DNA of 6,591 nucleotides from Competibacteraceae bacterium UBA2792. Lineage in GTDB: Bacteria > Pseudomonadota > Gammaproteobacteria > Competibacterales > Competibacteraceae. The notes beneath the pieces are model-generated. The model searched no databases. It had not been told where the DNA came from and worked only from the letters and a program-made list of their open reading frames with translations. Of this stretch, positions 1-6,591 are shown piece after piece; the stretch's first letter is position 1; every line of letters begins with the position of its first letter. Made by a program: the position numbers and the translations under genes. The stretch spans positions 6,058 to 12,648 of the forward strand of contig DEHU01000266.1 of NCBI GenBank assembly GCA_002352125.1, written 5' to 3'.

Positions 1-659
1 ACGGTGGCGCAGACGAATTCGGCGTCGGCGTCCGGGATGTCGGCGCCGGTGTTCCGTTGGCGGTAATTCAGCAGTTGCAGCGTGCTCTCGATCGGCGCCC
101 GGGTCCACAGATCGTAGAGCGAGCGACCCAGCCCCAGCAGTTCGCGGTTGGGCAACAGCCGCATCGCCGCCGGATTGTAAAGCAGGATGCGGGCGGCACC
201 ATCGCAAACCAGCACGCCCTCGGACAGCTCCCGCAAGACGGTTTCCAGGCGGGCTTTCTGCTCTTCGATTTCCTGGGTGCCGATGGCGGAGGCGGCCGCT
301 ACCTCGCGGCGGGCCTTATGCAGCGCTTCGCCCAGTTCCAGCAACATGGCCGGAAACGTGCCCAACCAGTGCTGGTGCGGTAGTTCCAGCGCATAACCCG
401 GATTGCTGCGGGTAATGATCCGCGCGCCGCGGGCCAGCGCGCCAAGGGGAATGAAACAGTGCCAGTCGAGCATCGCCCAGACCGCCGTGGTCCCGCCGAC
501 AATGGCGAATGCGGCCAGGATCAACCACAATAGCATTTGGTCGCGCTGGTCGGGGGCCGGTACGGCTTGGTACGTCTGCCAGCCCAGCCAGAGGAAGGAG
601 ACGAGCGTCAGGAGGGTCGGAACCAGCCACAGCAGCCAGAGCTTCGTCCGGTAACGCAT
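1..659 (-). CDS. Membrane-anchored PAS-domain sensor protein, C-terminus outside window
   Basis: The first 219 codons can be read from an ATG at 659, and the frame is still open at the window edge. Two hydrophobic segments are visible, about residues 7-27 and 43-65, separated by a short polar loop, so the protein is probably an inner-membrane sensor with only a small periplasmic part. Residues 110-142 are rich in Ala, Glu, Lys and Arg and look like a coiled-coil signalling helix. A PAS-like domain starts near residue 139 (LRELSEGVLVCD, then ILLYNPAAMRLL). The start lies 6 bp after the receiver stop, without a strong Shine-Dalgarno, which suggests coupled translation with the receiver gene. 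The output domain is not in the window. The PAS start fits a histidine kinase. From memory it also fits a family in which two membrane helices and PAS precede a DnaQ-like exonuclease domain. The PAS and membrane reading is fairly sure; the activity is open. Confidence 0.75.
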   Translation of the reverse strand, partial: MRYRTKLWLLWLVPTLLTLVSFLWLGWQTYQAVPAPDQRDQMLLWLILAAFAIVGGTTAVWAMLDWHCFIPLGALARGARIITRSNPGYALELPHQHWLGTFPAMLLELGEALHKARREVAAASAIGTQEIEEQKARLETVLRELSEGVLVCDGAARILLYNPAAMRLLPNRELLGLGRSLYDLWTRAPIESTLQLLNYRQRNTGADIPDADAEFVCAT

Positions 660-665
660 GGCGGT

Positions 666-1040
666 TCAGCCGGTTTCGGCCAGCAGTTCGCGCACCCGCT
701 CCACGACTTCCTGGGTCGAGAACGGCTTGGTGATATAGTCGTCCGCGCCCAACGCCAGCCCTTTTTCCCGTTCGACCTCGCGGCCCTTGGCGGTCAGCAT
801 GATGATGCGGACCGTTTTCCAATCGGGATTGGCGCGAATGGTTTGACAGACTTCGTAGCCGTTCTTGCGCGGCATCATCACGTCGAGCAGCACCAGATCG
901 GGCAATTCGGCCGCGATGGCGGCCAAGGCCGCTTCGCCGTCCGAGGCGGTCCGCACTTGGAATCCGGCTTGTTTCATCAAAAATTCCAAGGACAAGACAA
1001 TATTTGGCTCATCGTCCACCACCAGTATCTTGTTCGCCAT
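666..1040 (-). CDS. Single-domain response regulator (CheY-like receiver)
   Basis: This 124-residue protein is a complete receiver domain with no output domain. The acidic pair D9/D10 sits in ILVVDDEPN, the phospho-acceptor is D53 in LLDVMMP, the conserved Thr is T83 in MLTAKG, and the conserved Lys is K105 in ITKPF. All residues for phosphorylation and switching are therefore present. The stretch GADDYITKPFS is typical of receivers from two-component systems. The ATG at 1040 is preceded by a purine-rich GGGGGAAA about five bases upstream. The gene lies 42 bp after the DUF6489-like gene and 6 bp before the membrane sensor, so the sensor is its likely partner. With no DNA-binding or enzymatic domain, it must act by protein contact or as a phosphorelay intermediate. 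The family call is secure; the target cannot be seen. Confidence 0.95.
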   Translation of the reverse strand: MANKILVVDDEPNIVLSLEFLMKQAGFQVRTASDGEAALAAIAAELPDLVLLDVMMPRKNGYEVCQTIRANPDWKTVRIIMLTAKGREVEREKGLALGADDYITKPFSTQEVVERVRELLAETG

Positions 1041-1082
1041 GTCTTTCCCCCGATCGGCCAGCAGTTTCGTTCGAGCACATAT

Positions 1083-1406
1083 TTACGACGACTTTTCGGA
1101 ACCGTTTTGCACTGCGTCATTATCCCGTAATTCCGTGGTACCGTCCGGTTTTTTGTCCATTTTATCTTTGGTCGAACCGCTGGCTTTGGCGATGGCCTCC
1201 CAGAATTTTTGCACCATTTCCATCGAGTGGAATTGCGTGGGCAACAATGGCTTGAACGCGCTGAGAGCTTCGAAGTTGATCACGCCGCGTTGCACGTTGT
1301 CGCGGAGGACCCGCAGGACATCGTCGTGCAGGGGCTGCACGTTCGGCAGACCCAGAAACTCGCGCATTTCCTGGGCGGTGGCCTCGACGCTGACATTGAC
1401 TTTCAT
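1083..1406 (-). CDS. Small DUF6489-like protein of unknown function
   Basis: The 107-residue product begins MKVNVSVEATAQEMREFLGLPNVQPLHDDV. A short beta strand followed by (A/P)xEMREFLGLPxVxP resembles, from memory, the DUF6489 family of small proteobacterial proteins. The middle (residues 55-75, PTQFHSMEMVQKFWEAIAKA) looks like an amphipathic helix. The last 30 residues are polar and charged and probably disordered. There is no signal peptide, membrane segment or cysteine. The ATG at 1406 has a good GAGGAAG ribosome binding site seven bases upstream (1414-1420), which decides the start and supports a real gene. It lies between mnmG and the receiver gene, 42 bp ahead of the latter, and may share its transcript. 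No function can be given. The coding call is strong; the family name is moderate. Confidence 0.8.
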   Translation of the reverse strand: MKVNVSVEATAQEMREFLGLPNVQPLHDDVLRVLRDNVQRGVINFEALSAFKPLLPTQFHSMEMVQKFWEAIAKASGSTKDKMDKKPDGTTELRDNDAVQNGSEKSS

Positions 1407-1528
1407 CGATATGCTTCCTCGTGCTGCGGGGTGGCGAGCCTCGTTGTCGAAGGCCCAGCTTGGAATCGGGTTGGTTCGAATGGATCAAGCATAGCAGGAA
1501 CGGCGCTGGCCTTTTGACCGGCGTCGTC

Positions 1529-1544
1529 GCTGGCGTTTGCCAGC
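1529..1544 (-). other. Short inverted repeat downstream of mnmG
   Basis: A perfect 6-bp stem (GCTGGC / GCCAGC) with a 4-base loop starts 10 bases after the mnmG stop codon. It partly overlaps a second perfect 14-bp palindrome, AGCTTTGCAAAGCT, at 1542-1555, which includes the stop codon. Neither is followed on the minus strand by a run of T, so this is not a standard intrinsic terminator. It could be a 3'-end stabilising hairpin or chance. The rest of the 1407-1553 gap holds the ribosome binding site of the DUF6489-like gene and a weak -10-like TATGCT (1488-1493, minus strand) with no convincing -35. Confidence 0.25.
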
Positions 1545-1553
1545 TTTGCAAAG

Positions 1554-3473
1554 CTAATGGAAATCTTCGGTCCCGGCAATGGGTTGTCCGGTGTTCCGGC
1601 GCGCCCGGCCGCGTTTGAGGTGGATCAGCAGCAAAGATACGGCGGCCGGCGTCACGCCGGGGATGCGGCCGGCTTGCCCCAAGGTATGGGGCCGGTGGCG
1701 ACCCAGTTTTTCACCGACTTCGCGCGATAGACCGTGGACTTGGGAATAATCGAAATCGGTCGGCAGTATCATTTCCTCGTGGCGACGCTGGCGCTCGATC
1801 TCGTCTCGTTGCCGGTCGATGTAGCCTGCGTACTTGGCCTGAATTTCCACCTGCTCGGCGACTTGCGGATCGGTTTCTCCCGGTCCGACGCCCGGTAGGC
1901 TCATCAGCTCTCCGTAGCTTACTTCGGGCCGGCGGAGCAGCTCGGCCGCCCGGCTTTCCCGCGCCAGCGGGCCATGCAGCACTCGTTGCAAGTCGGCTTC
2001 GTTCGCTTGGCTGGGCCGCACCCACGTTTCGCGCAACCGTCGGCTTTCCCGCTCGATGGCCTCGCGCTTGGCGGCAAACGTCCGCCAGCGTTCATCGTCG
2101 ACCACGCCCAGCCGGCGGCCGATCTCGGTCAACCGTAGATCGGCGTTGTCCTCGCGCAGCAACAAGCGGTATTCGGCCCGGCTGGTGAACATTCGATAGG
2201 GCTCGCTGGTGCCGCGGGTGATGAGGTCGTCGATCAGCACGCCGAGATAGGCTTCGTCGCGGTTCGGCCACCACGGTTCCTCGCCCTTGACGAGCTGCCC
2301 GGCGTTGATACCGGCCAGCAGACCTTGGGCAGCGGCTTCCTCGTAGCCGGTGGTGCCGTTGATCTGGCCGGCGAAGAACAGACCCCGGATCGCGCGGGTT
2401 TGCAGCGAGTAATCCAGATCGCGCGGGTCGAAGAAATCGTATTCGATGGCGTAGCCAGCGCGGGTGATGTGGGCGTTCTCCAAGCCTTTGATCGACCGGA
2501 CCAGCGCGTATTGCACGTCGAACGGCAAACTGGTCGAAATCCCGTTCGGGTAGAACTCGTGGGTCTGCAAGCCTTCCGGTTCCAGAAACACTTGATGCGA
2601 GTTTTTGTCGGCGAAGCGATGAATCTTGTCCTCGATGGAAGGACAGTAGCGCGGCCCAACGCCTTCGATCACGCCCATGTACAGCGGCGAGCGATCCAGT
2701 CCGCCGCGAATGATGTCGTGGGTGCGCTCGCTGGTGTGCGTGATCCAGCACGAGACTTGCGGCGGATGCTCATCGACCGAGCCCCGATAGGAAAATACCG
2801 GGCAAGGCATATCGCCAGGCTGTTCGGTCAGTTGCGAGAAGTCGATGCTGCGGCCATCCAGCCGGGGTGGCGTGCCGGTTTTCAGCCGTCCGACTCGCAG
2901 CGGCAGTTCTCGCAAGCGGGCGGCCAGCGCATTAGCGGGCGGATCGCCGGCCCGGCCGCCTTCGTAGTTGGACAGGCCGACATGAATCCGTCCGGCTAGG
3001 AAAGTACCGGCCGTTAGAACCACCGCCTTAGCGGTGAATTGAATGCCACTTTGCGTGACGACGCCGGCGATTCGCTCGCCTTCGACCAGCAAATCGGTGG
3101 CGGCCTGCTGGAATACCCGCAGATTCGGCTGATTCTCGATCAAGCCGCGCACCGCTGCCTTGTACAGCGCCCGGTCGGCTTGGCAACGGGTGGCCCGCAC
3201 CGCCGGCCCCTTGCGGTTGTTGAGGATGCGGAACTGAATGCCGGCCCGGTCGGCGGCCTGGGCCATGACTCCGCCAAGCGCGTCGATTTCCTTGACCAGA
3301 TGGCCCTTGCCGATGCCGCCGATGGCCGGATTGCAGCTCATCGCGCCCACGGTCTCGATGGTGTGAGTCAGCAGTAGGGTGTTCAGTCCCATCCGCGCGG
3401 CAGCCGCGCACGCCTCGGTGCCGGCGTGGCCGCCGCCGATGACGATGACATCGAAGGGTTCGGGGTAGCGCAT
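1554..3473 (-). CDS. mnmG: tRNA uridine-5-carboxymethylaminomethyl(34) synthesis enzyme MnmG (GidA)
   Basis: MnmG is a cytoplasmic FAD enzyme that works with MnmE to place carboxymethylaminomethyl (or aminomethyl) groups on the wobble uridine of certain tRNAs, using methylene-tetrahydrofolate and NADH. The 639-residue product shows the N-terminal FAD motif [11 protein letters not shown] (residues 11-21), the catalytic cysteines C47 (MSCNPAIGG) and C277 ([10 protein letters not shown]) at the same numbers as in E. coli, GGRAGDPP (172-179), the [19 protein letters not shown] block, and the C-terminal helical region ending near [11 protein letters not shown]. Length is normal (E. coli about 629). 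The ATG at 3473 is chosen because MRYPEPFDV matches the family start; an in-frame TTG at 3503 would add ten non-conserved residues. Neither start has a clear Shine-Dalgarno. The gene lies 46 bp after the transporter binding protein and is not followed by rsmG, its frequent neighbour. Identification is very secure. Confidence 0.98.
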   Translation of the reverse strand: MRYPEPFDVIVIGGGHAGTEACAAAARMGLNTLLLTHTIETVGAMSCNPAIGGIGKGHLVKEIDALGGVMAQAADRAGIQFRILNNRKGPAVRATRCQADRALYKAAVRGLIENQPNLRVFQQAATDLLVEGERIAGVVTQSGIQFTAKAVVLTAGTFLAGRIHVGLSNYEGGRAGDPPANALAARLRELPLRVGRLKTGTPPRLDGRSIDFSQLTEQPGDMPCPVFSYRGSVDEHPPQVSCWITHTSERTHDIIRGGLDRSPLYMGVIEGVGPRYCPSIEDKIHRFADKNSHQVFLEPEGLQTHEFYPNGISTSLPFDVQYALVRSIKGLENAHITRAGYAIEYDFFDPRDLDYSLQTRAIRGLFFAGQINGTTGYEEAAAQGLLAGINAGQLVKGEEPWWPNRDEAYLGVLIDDLITRGTSEPYRMFTSRAEYRLLLREDNADLRLTEIGRRLGVVDDERWRTFAAKREAIERESRRLRETWVRPSQANEADLQRVLHGPLARESRAAELLRRPEVSYGELMSLPGVGPGETDPQVAEQVEIQAKYAGYIDRQRDEIERQRRHEEMILPTDFDYSQVHGLSREVGEKLGRHRPHTLGQAGRIPGVTPAAVSLLLIHLKRGRARRNTGQPIAGTEDFH

Positions 3474-3519
3474 GGGGGTTTCGGGCCCGGAACGGGATTT
3501 CAAGGGGGACGGTGTTGCT

Positions 3520-4494
3520 TTAATCCGGTAGCGGCAATTGCACGGCGTAGTTGGACACCGGCAGCGCCACGGTGATCACGCCCTGCTTGGCGAGGAACTG
3601 AGCGAAGCGCTTGTAGCGGGCTTCGTCCAGCGCCGCCGGCCGGCGGGCCAACCGCGGCAGCGTGTCGCGCCACGCCCGGCGGTTCAATTCGTCGTCCAGA
3701 TCCTTGTGCTTGGCCACGAACGCTTTCCAGGCATCGTCCGGATGGTTGAGGATGTAGAGCGTGGCCTGCTCCAGCGCCGCCAGAAACCGTCCCAGCCGGG
3801 GATCGCTGAGTTGATCGCGGTTCGCCACCAGCACCAGTTCGTCGTAGGGCGGCACGCCTTCTTCCTCGGGATAGAAGGCCCGGCCGGGCTTTTTGGCCAA
3901 ATCAAGCTGATTTAACTCGAAATTGCGAAAGGCGCCGATCACGGCGTCCACTTGTTTGGACAACAGCGCCGGAGACAGCGAGAAGTTTACGTTGACTAGC
4001 GTCACGTCTTCCATTTTGAGGCCGGCCTTGGCCAACACCGTTTTGAGCAAAGCCTCCTCGAAACCGCCAACCGAGTAGCCGATTTTGTGGCCTTTCAAAT
4101 CGGCCAGGGTTTTCACCGGCCCGTCTTTCAGCACGACCAGTGAGTTCAGCGGAGTCGCGACCAGCGTACCGATGCGCTTGATCGGCAAACCAGCGCTAAG
4201 GTGAATCATCAATTGCGGCTGGTAAGTGATCGCTAGATCCACTTTGCCGGCAGCGGCCAGTTTGGGCGGATCGTTGGGATCGGTGGGCGTTTGCAGTTCG
4301 ACTTCGAGATTCTGGGCCGCGAAATAGCCTTTTTCCTGGGCCACGACCAGCGCGGCGTGATCGGGGTTCACGAACCAGTCGAGCATGACGGTGAGTTTCT
4401 TTTTGGCGTCGTCGGTCTTTTCGTCCGCCCAAGCGCCCGGCGCCAGCACGGCCAGAGTCAGCAACAGCAAAGCAGCACGCAACAAGTTCGACAT
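3520..4494 (-). CDS. thiY: ABC transporter substrate-binding protein, ThiY-like (thiamine pyrimidine precursor)
   Basis: This is a secreted binding protein of the NMT1/THI5-like (SsuA/THI5) family, expected to capture a thiamine pyrimidine precursor in the periplasm and pass it to the permease encoded just upstream. The N-terminus is a signal peptide: a hydrophobic stretch, residues 4-19, then APGAWA with likely cleavage after A23, before DEK. No lipobox cysteine is seen. Family hallmarks are [23 protein letters not shown] (about 36-58), the AITYQPQ segment, [12 protein letters not shown], and [15 protein letters not shown] near the C-terminus. The product is 324 residues, usual for the family. 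The ATG at 4494 lies 14 bp after the permease stop. An in-frame TTG at 4512 overlaps that stop as TTGA and would add MKKAKT, giving a more basic signal-peptide start. Taurine or sulfonate binding is the main alternative within the superfamily, but the WFVNPDHA motif favours the pyrimidine group. Confidence 0.85.
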   Translation of the reverse strand: MSNLLRAALLLLTLAVLAPGAWADEKTDDAKKKLTVMLDWFVNPDHAALVVAQEKGYFAAQNLEVELQTPTDPNDPPKLAAAGKVDLAITYQPQLMIHLSAGLPIKRIGTLVATPLNSLVVLKDGPVKTLADLKGHKIGYSVGGFEEALLKTVLAKAGLKMEDVTLVNVNFSLSPALLSKQVDAVIGAFRNFELNQLDLAKKPGRAFYPEEEGVPPYDELVLVANRDQLSDPRLGRFLAALEQATLYILNHPDDAWKAFVAKHKDLDDELNRRAWRDTLPRLARRPAALDEARYKRFAQFLAKQGVITVALPVSNYAVQLPLPD

Positions 4495-4508
4495 GGTCTT
4501 CGCTTTCT

Positions 4509-5276
4509 TCAATCGATTTCGGTTTCGGGAATAGCGGGATGCCAGGGTAGCAGCCGCTTTAGACCAGCATCCACTAGAAAATAGAGTCCAACCGCCAGCG
4601 CGGCCAGCACAAACAGCGCGGCGAACATCAAGTCCACCTGCATCCGGCTGTTAGCATGCAGCATCAGGTAGCCCAAGCCGGCACTGGAACCGACCCATTC
4701 GCCTAGCACCGCGCCGATGGGAGCGACTGCCGCCGCGATCCGCAAACCGGAAGCCAGCGCCGGTAGTGCAGCGGGGATGGCGATGTGTCGCAGTACCGCC
4801 CAACGCCGTGGTTCGGGCAACATCACGCGGGCCAGATCCAGCCAGCCGCGTTGGGTGTGGCGCAAGCCGTCGTAAAAATTGGCGGTGACCGGAAAATAAA
4901 TGATGAGCATCGACATCGCAATTTTGGAGCCCATACCGTAACCCAGCCACAGCACGAGCAGCGGGGCGATGGCGAACACCGGGATGGCCTGGGACGCGAT
5001 CAGCACCGGCAGCAACCAGCGCCGCACTCGCCGCGAGTAACCCAGCGCCAGCGCGCTGCCGCACCCCAGCAGCGTGCCCAACACCATGCCGAGGATAATT
5101 TCCAACGCCGTGACGCCGGCGTGGCGGAGCAGCGATTCGCTATGATGCCACAAGGCGAGCATCACCGCCCACGGACCGGGCAGGATGTAGGGCGGCAGAT
5201 CGCCGAGCGTTACCACCGATTGCCAGACCAGCAGCAGACTGGCCAGCGTCAGGAGTCCGCGCCACAAACCTTTCAT
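4509..5276 (-). CDS. thiX: ABC transporter permease, ThiX-like
   Basis: The 255-residue product is an inner-membrane permease of the binding-protein-dependent transport family. It should form the channel for the substrate delivered by the adjacent binding protein. About six hydrophobic segments are visible, near residues 7-23, 57-79, 88-110, 118-133, 180-198 and 214-238. The cytoplasmic EAA-type loop that contacts the ATPase is seen around 145-180 (DLARVMLPEPRRWAVLRHIAIP, then ALPALASGLRIA). The ATG at 5276 overlaps the ATPase stop as ATGA and is preceded by GGAAG inside the ATPase gene, so translation is probably coupled. The frame stays open further upstream, to about 5636, but there it lies inside the ATPase gene and encodes an Arg/Ala/Pro-rich run unlike a permease, so the longer start is rejected. 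Substrate assignment rests on the neighbouring binding protein. Confidence 0.88.
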   Translation of the reverse strand: MKGLWRGLLTLASLLLVWQSVVTLGDLPPYILPGPWAVMLALWHHSESLLRHAGVTALEIILGMVLGTLLGCGSALALGYSRRVRRWLLPVLIASQAIPVFAIAPLLVLWLGYGMGSKIAMSMLIIYFPVTANFYDGLRHTQRGWLDLARVMLPEPRRWAVLRHIAIPAALPALASGLRIAAAVAPIGAVLGEWVGSSAGLGYLMLHANSRMQVDLMFAALFVLAALAVGLYFLVDAGLKRLLPWHPAIPETEID

Positions 5277-6043
5277 GCCGCTTCCAGCCGCCGCAGGATG
5301 GTGCGATAAGCGGCTTGCACCGCCGGGTCGCCGGGGTCGCGGGGTGGAATGCCAGGCAAGTCGGGTAAAATGGATAAGGTTGCTGGCCGGCCGTTCATGA
5401 TTAGAACATGCTCGCCCAGCCGTAGCGCTTCCAGCGGGTCGTGGGTGACCAGCAACACGGTCCGGCCGGCCAACAGTTCGGCCGCCAGCGCTTGCAGGCG
5501 CAGTCGAGTCAGCGCATCTAGCCCGGAAAACGGCTCGTCCATCAGCACCACCGGCCGGTCTTCCATCAAGGTCCGGGCCAGTGCCGCTCGTTGGCGCATG
5601 CCGCCGGACAGCGTATCGGGCCGCGCCAGCGCGCAATCGGCCAAACCGACCCGCCCCAGCAAATCCAGCGCCCGTTTTCGATCCGCCCGTTCGCCGCGCA
5701 GCCGGCTGCCGAGCATGACGTTGTCGAGCACGTTCAACCAGGGGAGCAGCAAATCCTGCTGCGCCATGTAAGCGACCCGGCCAGTCAGCGGCTCACCGTC
5801 GCCGCCGCGCAGTTCGCCGCTGACGCCGGGCGGCGTCAATCCGGCCAGCAACCGTAGCAAGCTGGTCTTGCCGATGCCGCTGGGGCCGAGCAGGCAGGTG
5901 AAACAACCGCCGGCTAGTTCCAAATCCAGACCGTCGAACAGAATCAGTCCACCGTAGACCAGCCGGGTGGTGCGCAGGCTGACCGCCAGCGGTGGAGGAG
6001 CAACGAGATCGAGAGGGACAGGCGCGAATCGTATGGGTATCAT
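5273..6043 (-). CDS. thiZ: ABC transporter ATP-binding protein, ThiZ-like
   Basis: The 256-residue product is a complete nucleotide-binding subunit of the nitrate/taurine/thiamine-pyrimidine importer class and should power the adjacent permease from the cytoplasmic face. Walker A is GPSGIGKTS (residues 53-61), the Q-loop is around Q95/Q96 (YMAQQDLLLPW), the signature is LSGGMRQR (145-152), Walker B is VVLMDE (165-170), the D-loop is SGLD (173-176) and the switch histidine is H201 (LVTHDPLEA). All catalytic residues are intact. It is the first gene of the transporter operon. The ATG at 6043 has no Shine-Dalgarno, and the first 20 residues form a proline-rich extension ahead of the usual beta strand. 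No other ATG or GTG occurs in frame before the conserved region. Upstream lies an AT-rich intergenic region shared with divergent cysH. The ATPase call is secure; ThiZ rests on the operon context. Confidence 0.88.
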   Translation of the reverse strand: MIPIRFAPVPLDLVAPPPLAVSLRTTRLVYGGLILFDGLDLELAGGCFTCLLGPSGIGKTSLLRLLAGLTPPGVSGELRGGDGEPLTGRVAYMAQQDLLLPWLNVLDNVMLGSRLRGERADRKRALDLLGRVGLADCALARPDTLSGGMRQRAALARTLMEDRPVVLMDEPFSGLDALTRLRLQALAAELLAGRTVLLVTHDPLEALRLGEHVLIMNGRPATLSILPDLPGIPPRDPGDPAVQAAYRTILRRLEAA

Positions 6044-6154
6044 TAAGAAGATTTTTGCATAAATATATAGATATTAATTCCTTTTTGATTTATTGATTCG
6101 TTGTTAGTTTAATCGAAACGTAATGGGTGCACGTAACGACAAGGCAGGCAGGCG
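6044..6154. promoter_or_regulatory. AT-rich divergent control region between thiZ and cysH
   Basis: This 111-bp gap separates the minus-strand transporter operon from plus-strand cysH and must hold both promoters. Positions 6044-6120 are about 22% GC by hand count, against a clearly GC-rich background. It contains an inverted repeat AATAT-atag-ATATT (6062-6075) and two copies of TTGATT eight bases apart (6085-6090, 6093-6098). On the minus strand I could not fix a good promoter for the transporter operon. The CTGAGA and downstream elements of a TPP riboswitch are absent. A five-codon minus-strand frame (6060-6043, MQKSS) ends in a TAA that overlaps the thiZ ATG by one base. Confidence 0.6.
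6085..6113 (+). promoter_or_regulatory. Putative sigma70-type promoter for cysH
   Basis: A -35 box TTGATT (6085-6090; 4 of 6 consensus positions) and a -10 box TTTAAT (6108-6113; 5 of 6) are separated by exactly 17 bp. Transcription would start near 6120, leaving a leader of about 35 bases before the cysH ATG. The match is good but sits in AT-rich DNA, where such matches arise easily, and no start site is known. Confidence 0.45.
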
Positions 6155-6591
6155 ATGAATCAGGCCAAGGCACAGTCCGAACTACCAGGAGAGGATCAAG
6201 GTCCGTGGTTCGACCTCGAAACCACGAACGGCGAATTGGAATCCTTGAGTGCCGAGCAACGGGTTGCGTGGGCTTTGAAGAATTATCCTGGCCGCATCGT
6301 TTTGACTTCCAGCTTCGGCGCCCAATCGGCCGTTTGCCTGCACATGGTCGCCGCTCAGCAACCGGATATTCCGGTGGTGCTGATCGATACCGGCTACCTG
6401 TTCCCGGAGACCTATCGCTTTATCGATGAGCTATCCGAGCGATTGTCCTTGAATCTCCACATCTACCGCGCCGAACTCGGCCCGGCGTGGCAAGAAGCCC
6501 GTTACGGCAAACTGTGGGAGCAAGGTTTGGAGGGTATCGAACGCTATAACCGGCTCAACAAGGTCGAGCCGATGCAGCGGGCGCTCAAGGA
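6155..6591 (+). CDS. cysH: Phosphoadenosine phosphosulfate (PAPS) reductase CysH, C-terminus outside window
   Basis: CysH is a cytoplasmic enzyme of assimilatory sulfate reduction; it reduces PAPS to sulfite with thioredoxin or glutaredoxin. About 145 codons are present and the frame is open at the right edge. The nucleotide-binding PP-motif region reads [10 protein letters not shown] (about residues 51-60), followed by [20 protein letters not shown] and [35 protein letters not shown]. By memory these match E. coli CysH almost residue for residue. That favours the PAPS-type enzyme without an iron-sulfur cluster, but the deciding cysteine region is not in the window. The ATG at 6155 is preceded by AAGGCAGGCAGGCG, with an AGG six bases upstream, and an in-frame TAA at 6134-6136 rules out an earlier start. 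It is divergent from the transporter operon. Confidence 0.95.
   Translation, partial: MNQAKAQSELPGEDQGPWFDLETTNGELESLSAEQRVAWALKNYPGRIVLTSSFGAQSAVCLHMVAAQQPDIPVVLIDTGYLFPETYRFIDELSERLSLNLHIYRAELGPAWQEARYGKLWEQGLEGIERYNRLNKVEPMQRALK

Noticed and set aside
537..1494. Long plus-strand open frames at 537-1130 (197 codons) and 865-1494 (209 codons)
   Set aside because: They lie antisense to the sensor, receiver and DUF6489-like genes, show no recognisable motif, and have compositions typical of antisense frames in GC-rich DNA.
1529..1555. Intrinsic terminator after mnmG
   Set aside because: A hairpin and a palindrome are present, but no T-run follows on the minus strand, so a Rho-independent terminator is not supported.
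2092..2999. Open frames inside mnmG on both strands (2092-2751 minus, 2325-2999 plus)
   Set aside because: The mnmG frame is conserved throughout with intact catalytic residues; the other frames are Arg-rich or low-complexity shadows.
3474..3503. TTG start for mnmG at 3503
   Set aside because: The extra ten residues are not part of the conserved MnmG N-terminus, and ATG at 3473 matches the family start and places the catalytic cysteines at the E. coli positions.
5277..5636. N-terminal extension of the permease frame to 5636
   Set aside because: It overlaps the conserved ATPase C-terminus out of frame, is Arg/Ala/Pro-rich, and the ATG at 5276 has a ribosome binding site and ATGA overlap.
6044..6154. 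TPP riboswitch upstream of the transporter operon
   Set aside because: The conserved CTGAGA and the downstream consensus are absent on the minus strand, and the 77 AT-rich bases next to thiZ cannot form the GC-rich stems expected.

Overview
This window looks like chromosomal DNA from a GC-rich proteobacterium, most likely a gammaproteobacterium. The main support is that the MnmG and CysH proteins follow the Escherichia coli sequences closely, by memory comparison and not by a search. In CysH the match covers long runs around [12 protein letters not shown] and the [10 protein letters not shown] block. No genus can be fixed from the sequence alone. I see no mobile elements, CRISPR arrays, rRNA or tRNA genes.

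Layout, left to right. Seven genes lie on the minus strand, so they read from right to left, and one partial gene lies on the plus strand at the right end. Positions 1-659 hold the N-terminal part of a membrane sensor with a PAS domain; its output domain is cut off by the window edge. Positions 666-1040 encode a stand-alone CheY-type receiver, which is transcribed just before the sensor. Positions 1083-1406 encode a small protein resembling the DUF6489 family. After a 147-bp gap comes mnmG (1554-3473), a tRNA-modifying flavoenzyme. Next is a complete three-gene ABC importer of the thiamine-pyrimidine (ThiXYZ, NMT1/THI5-like) type: binding protein 3520-4494, permease 4509-5276, ATPase 5273-6043. 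On the far right, after an AT-rich intergenic region, cysH (PAPS reductase) begins at 6155 on the plus strand and runs off the window.

How the genes work together. The importer is a tight operon: ATPase and permease overlap by ATGA, and permease and binding protein are 14 bp apart or overlapping. It probably salvages a pyrimidine precursor of thiamine. mnmG follows only 46 bp downstream with no visible terminator, so it may be read from the same transcript, although the functions are unrelated. The receiver and the sensor form a two-gene signalling pair. The 77 bp next to the ATPase start (6044-6120) are about 22% GC by hand count, far below the rest of the window. They sit in the divergent control region for the transporter operon and cysH. 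I found a reasonable sigma70-like promoter for cysH there and no TPP riboswitch for the thiamine genes.

Nothing here is a clear novel system. The points most worth a second look are the unresolved output of the membrane PAS sensor, the unusual position of mnmG, and the AT-rich divergent control region.
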